Shown here in pieces: positions 1-8,324 of a stretch of DNA of 10,483 nt. Numbering within the stretch: the stretch's first letter is position 1; every line of letters begins with the position of its first letter. Location: positions 1-10,483 of the forward strand of contig NW_014012694.1 of assembly GCF_000611645.1 (NCBI RefSeq), written 5' to 3'. A program made the translations under genes and the position numbers. The notes below the pieces were generated by a model. The model made no database searches. It saw nothing but the letters and a program-made list of their open reading frames with translations, and had not been told where the DNA came from. Source of the DNA: Monoraphidium neglectum. Its lineage: Eukaryota > Chlorophyta > Chlorophyceae > Sphaeropleales > Selenastraceae.

Positions 1-191
1 CCTGCGGTGGGGTGGGGGTGGGGGTGCACCCTGCAGCGGCTATGTGCCGTTTTCTGTTCCAGCGCCACGCGAGCATTCTCATATGCGCAGGCGTAGTACA
101 TTGCTGTGAGTGTTGTTTCGGACACCGCCACGCGTGCATCCAGCAGCTGCTCTTGCAGCGTTCGCACCGTTCGCGAGCCAGTGTGCAGCAT
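1..191 (-). CDS. Coiled-coil-like protein, partial exon, truncated by left edge
   Basis: The minus strand is open from a stop at 324-326 to the left edge. The first ATG in that frame is at 191-189, giving at least 63 codons. The translation looks like real protein: residues about 7-52 contain LQEQLLDARVAVSE and YENARVALEQK, with Leu/Ala/Val spaced as in an amphipathic helix or coiled coil and charged residues between. The last ten or so codons are a C-rich, His/Pro-coding run ending in CAG at the very edge. On the minus strand this looks like an intron acceptor, so the exon may end near base 30 and splice onward outside the window. If the ATG is the true start, the gene is divergent from the kinase. 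Otherwise this is an internal exon with its acceptor around 200-235. No family is recognised and no catalytic motif is visible. Confidence 0.45.
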   Translation of the reverse strand, partial: MLHTGSRTVRTLQEQLLDARVAVSETTLTAMYYACAYENARVALEQKTAHSRCRVHPHPHPTA

Positions 192-356
192 CGGGTCCCC
201 TTTTTTCTTCAAACACACATAAGTTTTTGTCCTGACACGGCCACGTTGCTTTTGATCGCTCCGCCCTGCTGACGGTGCTGCCAACCGCACAGGCTCCGCG
301 GCCTCAGGCGAACTTAACCAAATTCATTATTAACATAGTTGCGAGGCGCCCCAGGC
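192..356. promoter_or_regulatory. Putative divergent promoter between the coiled-coil exon and the kinase
   Basis: These 165 bases separate the minus-strand ATG at 191 from the plus-strand ATG at 357. An AT-rich patch at about 311-340, with ATTCATTATTAAC, stands out from the GC-rich surroundings and could hold core promoter elements. No canonical TATA box, CCAAT box or named operator is seen. The call rests on gene geometry and base composition. It fails if either start codon is wrong. Confidence 0.3.
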
Positions 357-3300
357 ATGCTGGAGCACGGCAGCGTGCCGAGGGTGATGCTCCAGCGGCG
401 AGCCTTATGCTGCCGGCACGTAGCAACCAGGAGGCGCTTGAGATGCCAAGCAACTATACCTGTGCCCCAACCACCAAGCAGCGGCGGTGATTTGGGCTGG
501 CCTCAAGGTGTGTTGAGCCCGTGCGGGGCCCCGTTCCCGCAAGGGCCCGTGTAAGATTTCAGAAGAGGTGCTAGCCTGCAAAAACGGCTACAGGGGTGCC
601 TAACGCAGGCTTCTGGGCTCCTACCCCCGGCTGATCTGCACAGCTGACTCGCCGCCGACCGCGCTCACATTCTTTGATGCAGACTTCGCGCAGCACTATG
701 TGAAGGGCAAGGTCATTGGCTCCGGCAGCTTTGGAGTGGTCCATCTCGGTATCGACCTGCACACAGGCCAGGAGGTGCGATGCGACTGTTAACGCAGTCG
801 GTCTGTTGTACAGCAACCGCGACGGCGGTGATGTCAATTGTGGCCGTGACGGCGCCTGCCTGTGGCCATTCCTGGCGCCGCTGCGGCAGCTGCGCGGACG
901 ACGCCGAGCAGGGGCAACAGCGGGCTCAAAGCCCTGCGAGCCCAGCCCGGCAGGTTTTGGTGTAGGGTTGTAACCGACAGATTGGGGGCCGCGCCGCACG
1001 CGTAAAGCAGCCACCCCTGCGCGAGTTCCTGCGCGTCGCGCCGCCTGCAACCCTGCAGGTGGCGGTCAAGGTCATGCCCAAGCAGCGCGGCAAGCTGTCT
1101 AGGGAGCGCACCCTGCAAAAGCTGGTCAAGGAGGTTGGCATCCTGCACCAGCTGCAGGTGCGCGGACCCCTCACATGCTCGGGCCGGCTGCCCAGCAGCG
1201 CTGTGCGCACGGGCAGGTGGTGCGGCCTGCACCAGCAGCGGCCCTGCTTGTCGCCGTGCGTTTGAAGGCGGCGCGCCAAGGCGCGCCGTCGCCTGAGGTG
1301 GGTTCTGCAGCTGCCTGCGCCTGCACGCCGCACGCCGCCCGCGATCGGCGAAGCGCAGCAGGCGTGGTAAACCCCCGGGTGCCGGCGGCCGCGCCCCCTC
1401 GCGCCCGCAGGACTGCCCCAACGCGGTGCGGCTGCTGGGGTGCTTCGAGTCTGGGGAGGAGGTGCAGCTCGTGACGGAGCTGTGCACCGGCGGCGACCTG
1501 CAGAAACTCAGCGATGTGAGCGGCCGCGGCGGCCCTGGCCCAGGCGATGGCATTAGGCCCCTTGACTTTCAGGCAGCGGCTGCAGCCCCGATGGTTGCAG
1601 GGACGCGGCTGCGGGGCATGGTTTGGCTCGCCTGTCGGGGGGCTGCTTCGGCGGGGCTGCTGCGGCGGCGCCGCTCGTGCTGAGGAGCGGGGGCAGCGCA
1701 GCATGAGGGGCACGAGCAGAGCGGCCCCGACCGCGGGCGGTTTGCTGCTGCTTAAAGGCGTTGGCAGAGGACAGGAGGCAGCGCCAGGCTGGGGTCGCCG
1801 CCAGATTCGGCAACGGGTGGTTGGGAGGTTTGCGCGATGCTGACTAGGAGTATTGCTGTTTCGAACCCGCAGGACTGGGGCCAGATGCCCGAGCGCGCCG
1901 TGGCGCTCATCGCGTACGAGGTGCTCAAGGTGGTGGCCGCCTGCCACGCGATCAACGTGCTGCACGGCGACATCAAGGTGCGGGCGCCGCTGCTGCCTGT
2001 GGCTTCCGGGCCAGCCATGCGCGTTTGGACTCGCTTTTGGCAGCAGCACCGCTCTTCTGGCCTGCGCTATCCCTCGCACCAACCCGACTTTTCACGCCCC
2101 ACTGCGCGCCGTTGCGAAATTTTGTCCCCCCAGCCGGCCAACTTTGTCCTGCGGCACCGCCAGAAGAACCCCTTAGTCAGCGGTGACCTGCAGTACCTCT
2201 TCACGCCCTGGCTGGCCGCCATCGACCTCGGCTGCTCGCAGTACCTTGGGCCAGACGTAGGTCGCCGCGCTGCCTGGGGGGGGGGGCTTCCCCGCGCAGT
2301 GGCAGGGGCCTGCTGCTTGCTGCCCGCTGCGACGGAGGGGCGTCCCCACGCGGGCGCAGGCGGCGCGGCGTGCGGCTCGTGCTTTCCGGCTCTGTGGCGT
2401 GCTCGCAGGCGCCGCGTTGTGCGAACGGCCCCCGCCCCGCACGCGCCCTTCGTACCCTCCCCGACCGCAGCGGTTCACAAAGCGCACCGGGACGCCGGTA
2501 TACATGGCGCCCGAGATTTTTGAGAGGGATTACTACGTCGAGGCCGACATGTGGGTCAACTCTGCTCTCGATTGCACATGACCTGTCTGCCCCCCGCCCC
2601 ATGGCCGCGCGGGCGGGCGGTGCAAGCGCCACCCGCCTGCAGCCCACCCCCACGGGGGGTCCTCGACGCCCCCGCCTTGTGCGACCCCCCCTGCGTTGAC
2701 TTCGTCGCTCAAGCCGCGCCGGCTGCTCCCGCTGCCGCCGCCTCTCCTCACGCCCCCCCCCCAGGTGGAGCGTGGGCATCATGCTGTATCAGCTGTACGC
2801 GCGGCGGTTCCCCTACTGGTCGACGTACGAGCAGTGCCGCAGCGCGCGGCTGGAGGAGGTGGCGGCGCTCGCGCAGGTGGGGGGGTGGGGCAGTGCGCGA
2901 GGCGGATGAAATGCTGTGCGCGCTGTGTGCACGTGCATTTGAGTGTGTGTGAGAAAGAGAGAGAGAGTGTGTGTATGTGTGTGTGTTTGTGCGCGCACAC
3001 GCCATTGCGTTGGGCCACATACAACTCAATTCATGCGCCTGGCGGAGGGAGGGAGGCTTGCGGGGCCACACCGGCGCACGCAAGCACAGATCTTGCAGCG
3101 GGCCCCTTGCGCAGGGCGCGGGGCCGCGCCCCTCCATGGCGGCCCACCCCCGCCTCGCTCGGCGCGCCCCCCGGCCCCCGCAGGACTCCCCTCTGCCGCT
3201 GGACTACGGGCCGTGGCTCCAGATGAGCAGCGAGGGGGTGTCGTTCCTGCGCGGCTGCCTCACGCGCGACTACGCGCAGCGGCTGACGGTTGAAGAGGCG

Positions 3301-3923
3301 CTGGATCACCCCTGGTGAGCGGCGTCGCGTGTCTGCTTGCTTGTGGTGGGTGCTGGCGCGCGTGTGCGTGCGCGCGAGTGCTTCTGTTGTTTTTTGTGTG
3401 TGGGGCGAGGGGTTCCCAGCCCCGCAGCAGCCCTCTGCAAGCGGCCGTGGCCGTGCTCAACGCGCCCTTGCTGGTTGCCGCTCAGGCCTGTGTCGGCGGC
3501 TCGCTGCTGCTTGCCGTGTGCGGCTCGGCGCAGCCCGGGGCGGCTTACAGCCAGCCTCGTGAGGGCGGCCTGTCTGACCCTCGTCGACGCGTGCTGCCTG
3601 CGGCACCTCTCTGCAGCATCACAAGCGCCCGTGCCCTCCCCCGTGCAGGTTTGACAAATGGCTGCCTGATGAGGATGACGTCATGGCCGACCGCGTGGCG
3701 TCGGGCAGCAGCGCGGCCCCAGCGGCGGCCGCCGGCGACGGCAAACGCGCGGGCCCGCTCGACAGCCTTGGCAGCAGCTCGGACGAGCAGACGGAGCAGC
3801 ACCGGCAGCATCTGGGCCAGCGGCCGCGGGGCGCTGGCGCCGGGGGCGGCGTGGGGGTGGTGGCGGGCGCGGGCGCGGGGGCGCATGAAATGCACCGGAT
3901 GGTCTTGGTAGATCCAGGGCTTG

Positions 3924-3979
<56 letters not shown>

Positions 3980-4029
3980 GAGGCGCATCGCCACCAACAC
4001 CAGCAACGGCAGCAGCTGCATGACCAGCA

Positions 4030-4095
<66 letters not shown>

Positions 4096-4330
4096 CCAGC
4101 CGCCCCACAAGCGGAGGCAGGTGACGGCCCCACACGCTCAGCACGCTCAGCATGCTCAGCAGCAGGGCCACGCCGGTACGGATGTGGCGGCGCACGGCGA
4201 GCAGCAGCGGTTACCAGCAGGCGGCCGCGATGCGACCGGCGGCAGCATCCCGGTTGGCGTCACGATTGATGGGGCCTCCAAGACGGCCAAGCGTCACAAA
4301 GGTGCAAGCAGCCCGTTCCATGTTGTGTGA
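357..4330 (+). CDS. CAMK/CDPK-like Ser/Thr protein kinase with poly-Gln tail, ten exons
   Basis: Predicted exons: 357-507, 683-774, 1059-1157, 1411-1515, 1873-1977, 2134-2256, 2471-2550, 2765-2876, 3184-3314, 3649-4330. All junctions are GT-AG and in phase, giving 559 residues. It should transfer phosphate from ATP to Ser/Thr. Kinase motifs appear in order: Gly loop GSGSFG 63-68, VAVK with Lys85, alpha-C Glu106, gatekeeper-region VTELCTGGDL 135-144 (Thr136), catalytic HGDIKPAN 180-187, DLG 215-217, GTPVYMAPE 232-240, DMWSVG 251-256, and a DHPWF end at about 330-334. HGD replaces HRD (non-RD type) and DLG replaces DFG, but Lys, Glu and both Asp are kept, so activity is plausible. An insert of about 20 residues lies before DLG. 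No EF-hands follow; instead there is a 225-residue tail with Gln runs 427-443 and 459-481, HAQ repeats and basic KRR and KRHK patches. The ATG at 357 follows an in-frame stop at 336. Residues 1-50 are Arg-rich and almost free of acid, like an organelle transit peptide, but exon 1 is the least certain part. Confidence 0.85.
2941..3000. repeat. TG/GA microsatellite in kinase intron 8
   Basis: A compound simple repeat lies in intron 2877-3183. GTGTGT runs flank a GAGAGA block and the repeat ends in GCGCGCACAC. The alternating purine-pyrimidine parts could adopt Z-DNA. Open frames reading through it translate to Cys/Val or Thr/His runs and are not coding. Confidence 0.9.
3929..3979 (+). repeat. 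CAG tract encoding 17 Gln in kinase tail
   Basis: Sixteen CAG codons followed by one CAA, in frame in the last kinase exon and encoding residues 427-443. The near-perfect CAG purity predicts slippage and length variation between strains. The tract is translated only in the kinase frame; the long minus-strand open frames opposite it (poly-Leu, poly-Cys or poly-Ala readings) are shadows. Confidence 0.95.
4025..4093 (+). repeat. CAG tract encoding 23 Gln in kinase tail
   Basis: Twenty-three Gln codons, all CAG except a CAA in third place, encoding residues 459-481. It is separated from the first Gln run by 15 residues that are themselves rich in His and Gln. The two tracts make the C-terminal tail a prion-like or disordered segment by composition. 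Confidence 0.95.
4133..4159 (+). repeat. Three tandem 9-base repeats encoding His-Ala-Gln
   Basis: Three copies of CAYGCTCAG in frame encode HAQHAQHAQ at kinase residues 495-503, followed by two more CAG codons. This is a short unit expansion beside the Gln tracts. Conservation of the amino acids is not testable here. Confidence 0.85.
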
Positions 4331-5242
4331 GCCTTCGGCGCTCTCGGCCGGGTGAGGCATCAACCTGAAAAGATCACATTCACCAGGGTGGGGGCCACCC
4401 TCTCCCGGCACATGTCGCCCCCGCCTGTCTCTTCTAGTGTGTTGCCCTTTGATCAGCAGGGCTCGCGGCTGACGCGGGCTCCTGGGGGCGCTCGGCTCGG
4501 CGCCAGGGGTTGCAAGGGGCCACCGGCGCACCTCGCCTGCAATGCCTGCTCATGCTTTTGCTGCACCGTTTTGGCACAGGGTTCCATGGTCTGAAGAAAT
4601 GCGCCCGCTTGGAGGCGCCAGGGTTATGTGCTGTTAGCTCGGAGTTCGCAGCCACCAGCGCCGCTCGGTTGCGGGTGTCGCGTCTGGGTGTGCAGGCTGC
4701 ACTCGTTTTTTCTGTGCAGAAGACCCGGCTTTTACAGTGTGCACACGCACTGGACGTGACTGTATGTGTGGGTGGTCGTGCCCATGCCCGTGCCTGCGCA
4801 CGCCCTTTGTGCCGTGATATCCTTGTAAAACCACCGCCACAACGATCAGGGCCCGCTGGCTGCTGAGTGGCATACCGCATGGGGCCACACAAGGGCCACT
4901 GGTGTTGCAACAGCAAAACGCCAAGGACGGTTGCATTGCGGTGGCACTTGGCGACCGCTTCAAGATTTGAAGCACTTGCATCGAACAAGTTTATGAGGTT
5001 GTGTTAGCAGCCAGTGGGGATGCGTCTGCCCCCAAACCTTGCCGCCGGCCCCCAACAGATCGGCAGCCTGGCAGACGTTCGCCACGGGCGGCATGGATTT
5101 TTTGTCACACCGCTCTCCCTAAAGATGTTTTACGCCGTGTAGTTTGTGTTTCTGGCATTTTTTCTAACTTTAACTGTCCGACCTCATTCACCGCTCACGC
5201 GCCCCGTGGCCCCTCTCAAATCTCGAGACCCAACCCAACGCC
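4331..5242. other. Kinase 3' UTR and intergenic spacer
   Basis: No convincing exon is seen on either strand. The first part is presumably the kinase 3' UTR, up to a TGTAA at 4824-4828. Around 5090-5190 the sequence becomes more T-rich, which fits promoter sequence for the next gene. Several open frames of 60-180 codons exist, but their composition is erratic and none has splice-compatible neighbours or recognisable motifs. Confidence 0.5.
4824..4828 (+). terminator. Candidate TGTAA poly(A) signal for the kinase
   Basis: TGTAA is the usual chlorophyte polyadenylation signal. This is the first one on the plus strand after the kinase stop, 494 bases downstream, which is a normal algal 3' UTR length. 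A five-base motif occurs by chance, so only position supports it. Confidence 0.4.
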
Positions 5243-6408
5243 ATGGCGAAGCGCGTCGCTGAACCCAGCCGTAGAACGTCTGCGAAGCGAATGCGACTGT
5301 TTAGCCGTCTTATCGAGGACTGCAAGCAGGTGAGCTGGAGCCGCTTGTCAAAAACGGCAAAATAACACGGCGGCAGCGATTTGGGGCCATTATGTGGATA
5401 ATATGGTGGTATAAAGTGTTTGCTATGGTATGCGGTCCAGTGGATCGGGCCACGGCCTGAAATGACTCCTATCCCCCGCAATGTCCCACCCCTCCGAAGG
5501 TTGCTTATCCGGAGTTTTCATTGCTGATGGCAGTAGCTGCGTCGCAGCCGCCGCGCGCGGTGGGTACGGGGCCGGCGAGCGACCCTATGCACCATGTCGT
5601 GGCAAATCCCAAGGACGTGGGATTGCGCTCCCCGCTCAGGGTTGCCATGCTGTCGCGTGTGCGACTGCAGCTGGGCTCTCTGCATATGAATAGTGTTTGT
5701 GTCACAACAGCCGCGCGACGCGCTCATCTGAGTCAGCTCCCTCATGAGGCTCTCCTCTCACCCCTCATGCACACAGGCCGAAGAGGGCGCGGCCCCATCC
5801 TTCCACCAGTGGGGGTGAGCCGCGCGCGCGCGGAACCCCCGCGCGCGCTGCGCGCCGCGCACGATATACAATGCTGCCGCTTCTATTATTATCGTCACCA
5901 CTCATCGCTGGCAGCCTCCGCCCTCAGCGGTGTTGGCACCCATGCACCTTCGCCCCGTCATACACACACCCATGCGCACACTAACACGCACGCACTTTCA
6001 TGCAACGTCTGCCGCCCATGCAACATCGCGCAGTCGCCCAACCATCGAGGACTCGGACTGCGATGACACCGCCACCAGCGCAGGCAGCAGCGCCGTCACC
6101 GCCGCCGGCGGGCCCAGTGACGCCGGCGCGCGCTGCACCCACAGCAGCGGCAGCGGCAGCAGCGGCAGCGTCGGCGGCCCGGCCGGCGCGGGCGGCGCGT
6201 CCTGCTCAGCAACCAGCCGCGGCGGCGGCGGCGGCGCCGCGTGTGGCTTGTCAGGGCTGGCGGCGGCCGCCGCATTCCTGGAGGCGCGCGACCTTGACCA
6301 GGCGCCGGCCCACTCTGGCGGCTCTGACGGCTCCGCCGGCGACGAGGCGTTCGCGCTCGCGTTTGACCTCGAGTTTGACCGCGCAGCCGCGGGTGTCGCC
6401 GCCGCTCA

Positions 6409-6439
<31 letters not shown>

Positions 6440-6631
6440 GGCGGCAGCGCGGCGCCCGCGTTTGGCGGCTTCTGCGTCCCCGGCGCGGCCGCGGCGCGGG
6501 CGGCCGAGGTCGAGCCCGTTGCGTGGTGGTGCCCCGGGCCTTTCGCTGGCTTCAGCCCGCCGCCGCGCGCCGCCGCCTGCGAAGTGGTGGCGCCACTCTG
6601 GGGACGCCTCGAGCTGGAGGGGCGTGCCTGA
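5243..6631 (+). CDS. Unrecognised low-complexity protein, four predicted exons
   Basis: Predicted exons: 5243-5329, 5548-5694, 5777-5814, 6034-6631. The joins are GT-AG, in phase and give 289 residues; the end of exon 2 is the weakest boundary (5700 also keeps phase). The ATG has a good context (CGCCATGG) and exon 1 ends in CAG|GTGAGC. Residues 1-18 are basic (KR, RR, KRMR), resembling a nuclear localisation signal, followed by a short helix-like LFSRLIEDC. Exon 4 opens with acidic IEDSDCDD at 95-102, then Ser/Gly and Ala runs, the acidic-hydrophobic DEAFALAFDLEFD at 194-206, Gly runs at 218-228, and a Trp-containing C-terminus with WW at 255-256 and LWGRLELEGRA. GC-ending codons favour this frame over the rival open frame in exon 4. 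I recognise no domain. A basic N-terminus with acidic-hydrophobic stretches could suit a nuclear regulator, but that is inference. An alternative start at 5527, downstream of a TATAAA, would drop exon 1. Confidence 0.6.
5410..5415 (+). promoter_or_regulatory. TATAAA box-like motif inside predicted intron 1
   Basis: A TATAAAG motif lies in an AT-richer stretch at 5360-5440. It is 117 bases before an in-frame ATG at 5527, which continues directly into exon 2 with MAVAASQPPRA. It could be a promoter for a shorter transcript, or the true promoter if exon 1 at 5243 is wrong. It may also be chance in an AT-rich intron. Confidence 0.25.
5824..5848 (+). repeat. GC-only hairpin ten bases after a splice donor
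   Basis: A perfect 10-bp inverted repeat GCGCGCGCGG / CCGCGCGCGC with a five-base loop AACCC sits just inside intron 3 (5815-6033). The GTGAGC donor is at 5815. In RNA the hairpin would be very stable and close to the U1 binding site. The arms also have Z-DNA potential. Confidence 0.85.
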
Positions 6632-6643
6632 GGCGTGGCTCGG

Positions 6644-6668
6644 GCATGCGCCGCGCGCAGGCGCATGC
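6644..6668 (+). repeat. Hairpin just after the stop codon of the 5243-6631 gene
   Basis: A perfect 9-bp inverted repeat GCATGCGCC / GGCGCATGC with a seven-base loop begins 13 bases after the TGA at 6629-6631. It could form a 3' UTR stem-loop. No match to the histone-mRNA stem-loop is seen, and the protein is not a histone. The family of GCGCATGCGC-type palindromes recurs in this region, so it may be compositional. Confidence 0.6.
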
Positions 6669-7481
6669 GCGAGGCTGGACGGGTGCGCTCAAGGCCCCCT
6701 CGGCCCCCGCCCCCGGTGATTCCGGTCGTACGCGCCTTTTCTGGCGCCTGCGCATCATAGCTGTGCGCGCGCTCCAGTAGATCAGATATGGGGCTCTTCA
6801 TCCCCCGGGCCAAGGGCTGTCTTTTTCGAGTCCCACCCCACCTACAACCATGCACGCGTACCCCCTTGCCGCCAACCACCTTTCCATAACCAATGCTGTC
6901 CCGGCGCTCTGGGCTCGGATGCGCTCGCGCACGTTTATTGAGCCTGTATCTCAGGGCGTTCTGCGCCGTTGCCTGTGAGGCTGGTGTGCATGTGGGGCCG
7001 TTCTCGGCCGCCCCGCCTCCCCTGATTCGTCGCGCTCCTGTTCCAGCTCGAATGCGGCCAATGGGGCCACCGCGCGGAATCGCGCATCCATAGCTTGTGA
7101 GTGTATTTCTGGCCGACCCGCGGGGCCTCCGCACGCAGCCGCCTTCGGCACCCTCCATGGCGGCACGGCGGGGGGGCACGCGGCGTCGGTCATCATCAGA
7201 AGTGAGCATAAATCGGGCGGCCGCGTGGCTTCTCGTCCCGATGCGCAAAAGCGCAAACATCAGCCACCGCGGCAGGGGCCTGCAGCCCTGTTTTGCTCGC
7301 CGGCTTGTGCACTGGGCCACCCCACGTGCTGCTTGCTCGGTCGGCAGGGGCTACGCCTCAAGCGTGCAGGCGTGATCCACTCTCGCAAATGCGCAATTTA
7401 AAACGCGATCGCGACAGCTGACGCTCTCACGGGCTCTGCATTGCGGCTGCGCACAGCTAGCACATCTGAACAGCCCCCAAC

Positions 7482-7840
7482 ATGCGCGCACGCGCGTGCT
7501 CGGCAGCATATGCCGTGGCACCCGCGGCGCTTGCTGCCACGCGCATCACGCCACGCTTTAGCTTAGCACGCCGCGAGATGTCTTGAGGGAGCCTGCCTGT
7601 GGAGCGTTTCAACCACTCCGGGTCCGAGTTGGGACAACAATCAAAAAGTGGTCTCCGCAAAGATGCCGCCCGGGCAGGCACCGGCGACCCGGGCCGCCGG
7701 CCAGCCGGCCTTACTGCCAAGGGCGGCTGCCGCCTTTCCTGCACAGCAGCAGCGCACCAGCGCATACAGCGTCCTCGTTGGTTTTTTGCGCATGCGCCGT
7801 TTTTTGGGTTGGTACAGTCCTTGATTCTCACTCGCTCTGA
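7482..7840 (+). CDS. Possible two-exon gene for a 63-residue presequence and membrane-segment protein
   Basis: Candidate exons are 7482-7579 and 7747-7840, joined in phase. The ATG at 7482 has A at -3 and is the first Met after an in-frame TGA. Residues 1-32 are rich in Arg, Ala and Ser with no acidic residue until Glu32 (for example MRARACSAAYAVAPAALAAT), which resembles a mitochondrial or plastid presequence. After the join comes a hydrophobic stretch, SSLVFCACAVFWVGTVL, long enough for one membrane span, then DSHSL and stop. The acceptor at 7746 has a good pyrimidine tract; the donor GTCTTG at 7580 is weak. A TGTAA lies 485 bases after the stop, about the same spacing as for the kinase. 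No family is recognised, and a chance join in noncoding DNA is at least as likely. Confidence 0.2.
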
Positions 7841-8324
7841 ACTTGAACACGCGTCGTTTCAGTGGGCGCGATCGCCCCCGGCCCCGCTCGAGCTGCTTCC
7901 CTTTCAAAGCCCAACTAGAGCGGCCCACTGCTGCATGCAGCCATCGGGCCGCAACGCCCTTACAGAGGGCGGCGAAGGGAAGAAAACCTACCTCGGACGG
8001 CTCTTGCCGGCCCCGCAGCTTTCTGATGTGTGGCCCGTGCGGCCTGGCCTGGATGCGCGCGCTCGCGTGCCGTGGCTCCTCGTAGTGGCACGCCCTTTTT
8101 TCCCGCATGGGCCCCGCTTTTGCCGATTGCGGGTTGACAGCGGTTCTTCAGACGCGCACCCGCAAGCTGAAGGGGCCTGGTTGGCTAGCGGCGCGGTGGG
8201 CGTTCAACGAGAATAACCGCTGGGCGCAATGGCGGTTTTTTTTCGGGTCGATGGCCCAGCTTAATTGTACTCTACCTTATCCGTCGGCGCGGGCATCACA
8301 CCAAAGGGAAGTCAAATATACAAG

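Noticed and set aside
3929..4093. Regular repeats that might suggest a CRISPR array
   Set aside because: They are trinucleotide CAG runs in a coding exon, with no repeat-spacer structure and a eukaryotic context.
3545..4195. Minus-strand frames of poly-Leu, poly-Cys and poly-Ala
   Set aside because: They are antisense readings of the CAG tracts within the confirmed last kinase exon.
6000..6719. Second plus-strand open frame of 239 codons overlapping exon 4 of the 5243-6631 gene
   Set aside because: It encodes long Ala, Arg and Pro runs with shifted GC codons and continues past the natural stop. The chosen frame has GC-ending codons and a balanced acidic content, and it matches splice phase.
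6815..6845. TTCGAGTCCCAC resembling a tRNA T-loop
   Set aside because: The bases before the loop do not pair with those after it, and no anticodon or acceptor stem could be built.
7193..7202. GATGATG on the minus strand as a possible C box of a snoRNA
   Set aside because: No D box (CTGA) at a suitable distance and no terminal stem were found.
6406..7320. Minus-strand open frame of 304 codons
   Set aside because: It runs opposite the coding exon 4 of the 5243-6631 gene, is dominated by Arg, Ala, Gly and Pro as expected from GC-rich antisense, and has no recognisable motif.
7158..7375. Plus-strand frame from ATG at 7158 with a basic, Ser-rich start
   Set aside because: It has no neighbouring splice-compatible exon, no recognisable family and irregular codon use, so it is not distinguishable from chance.
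7599..8216. Plus-strand open frame of 205 codons
   Set aside because: It begins with GTG, has mixed third-position usage and no domain, and overlaps other open frames on both strands. Kept only as a remark in the gap entry.
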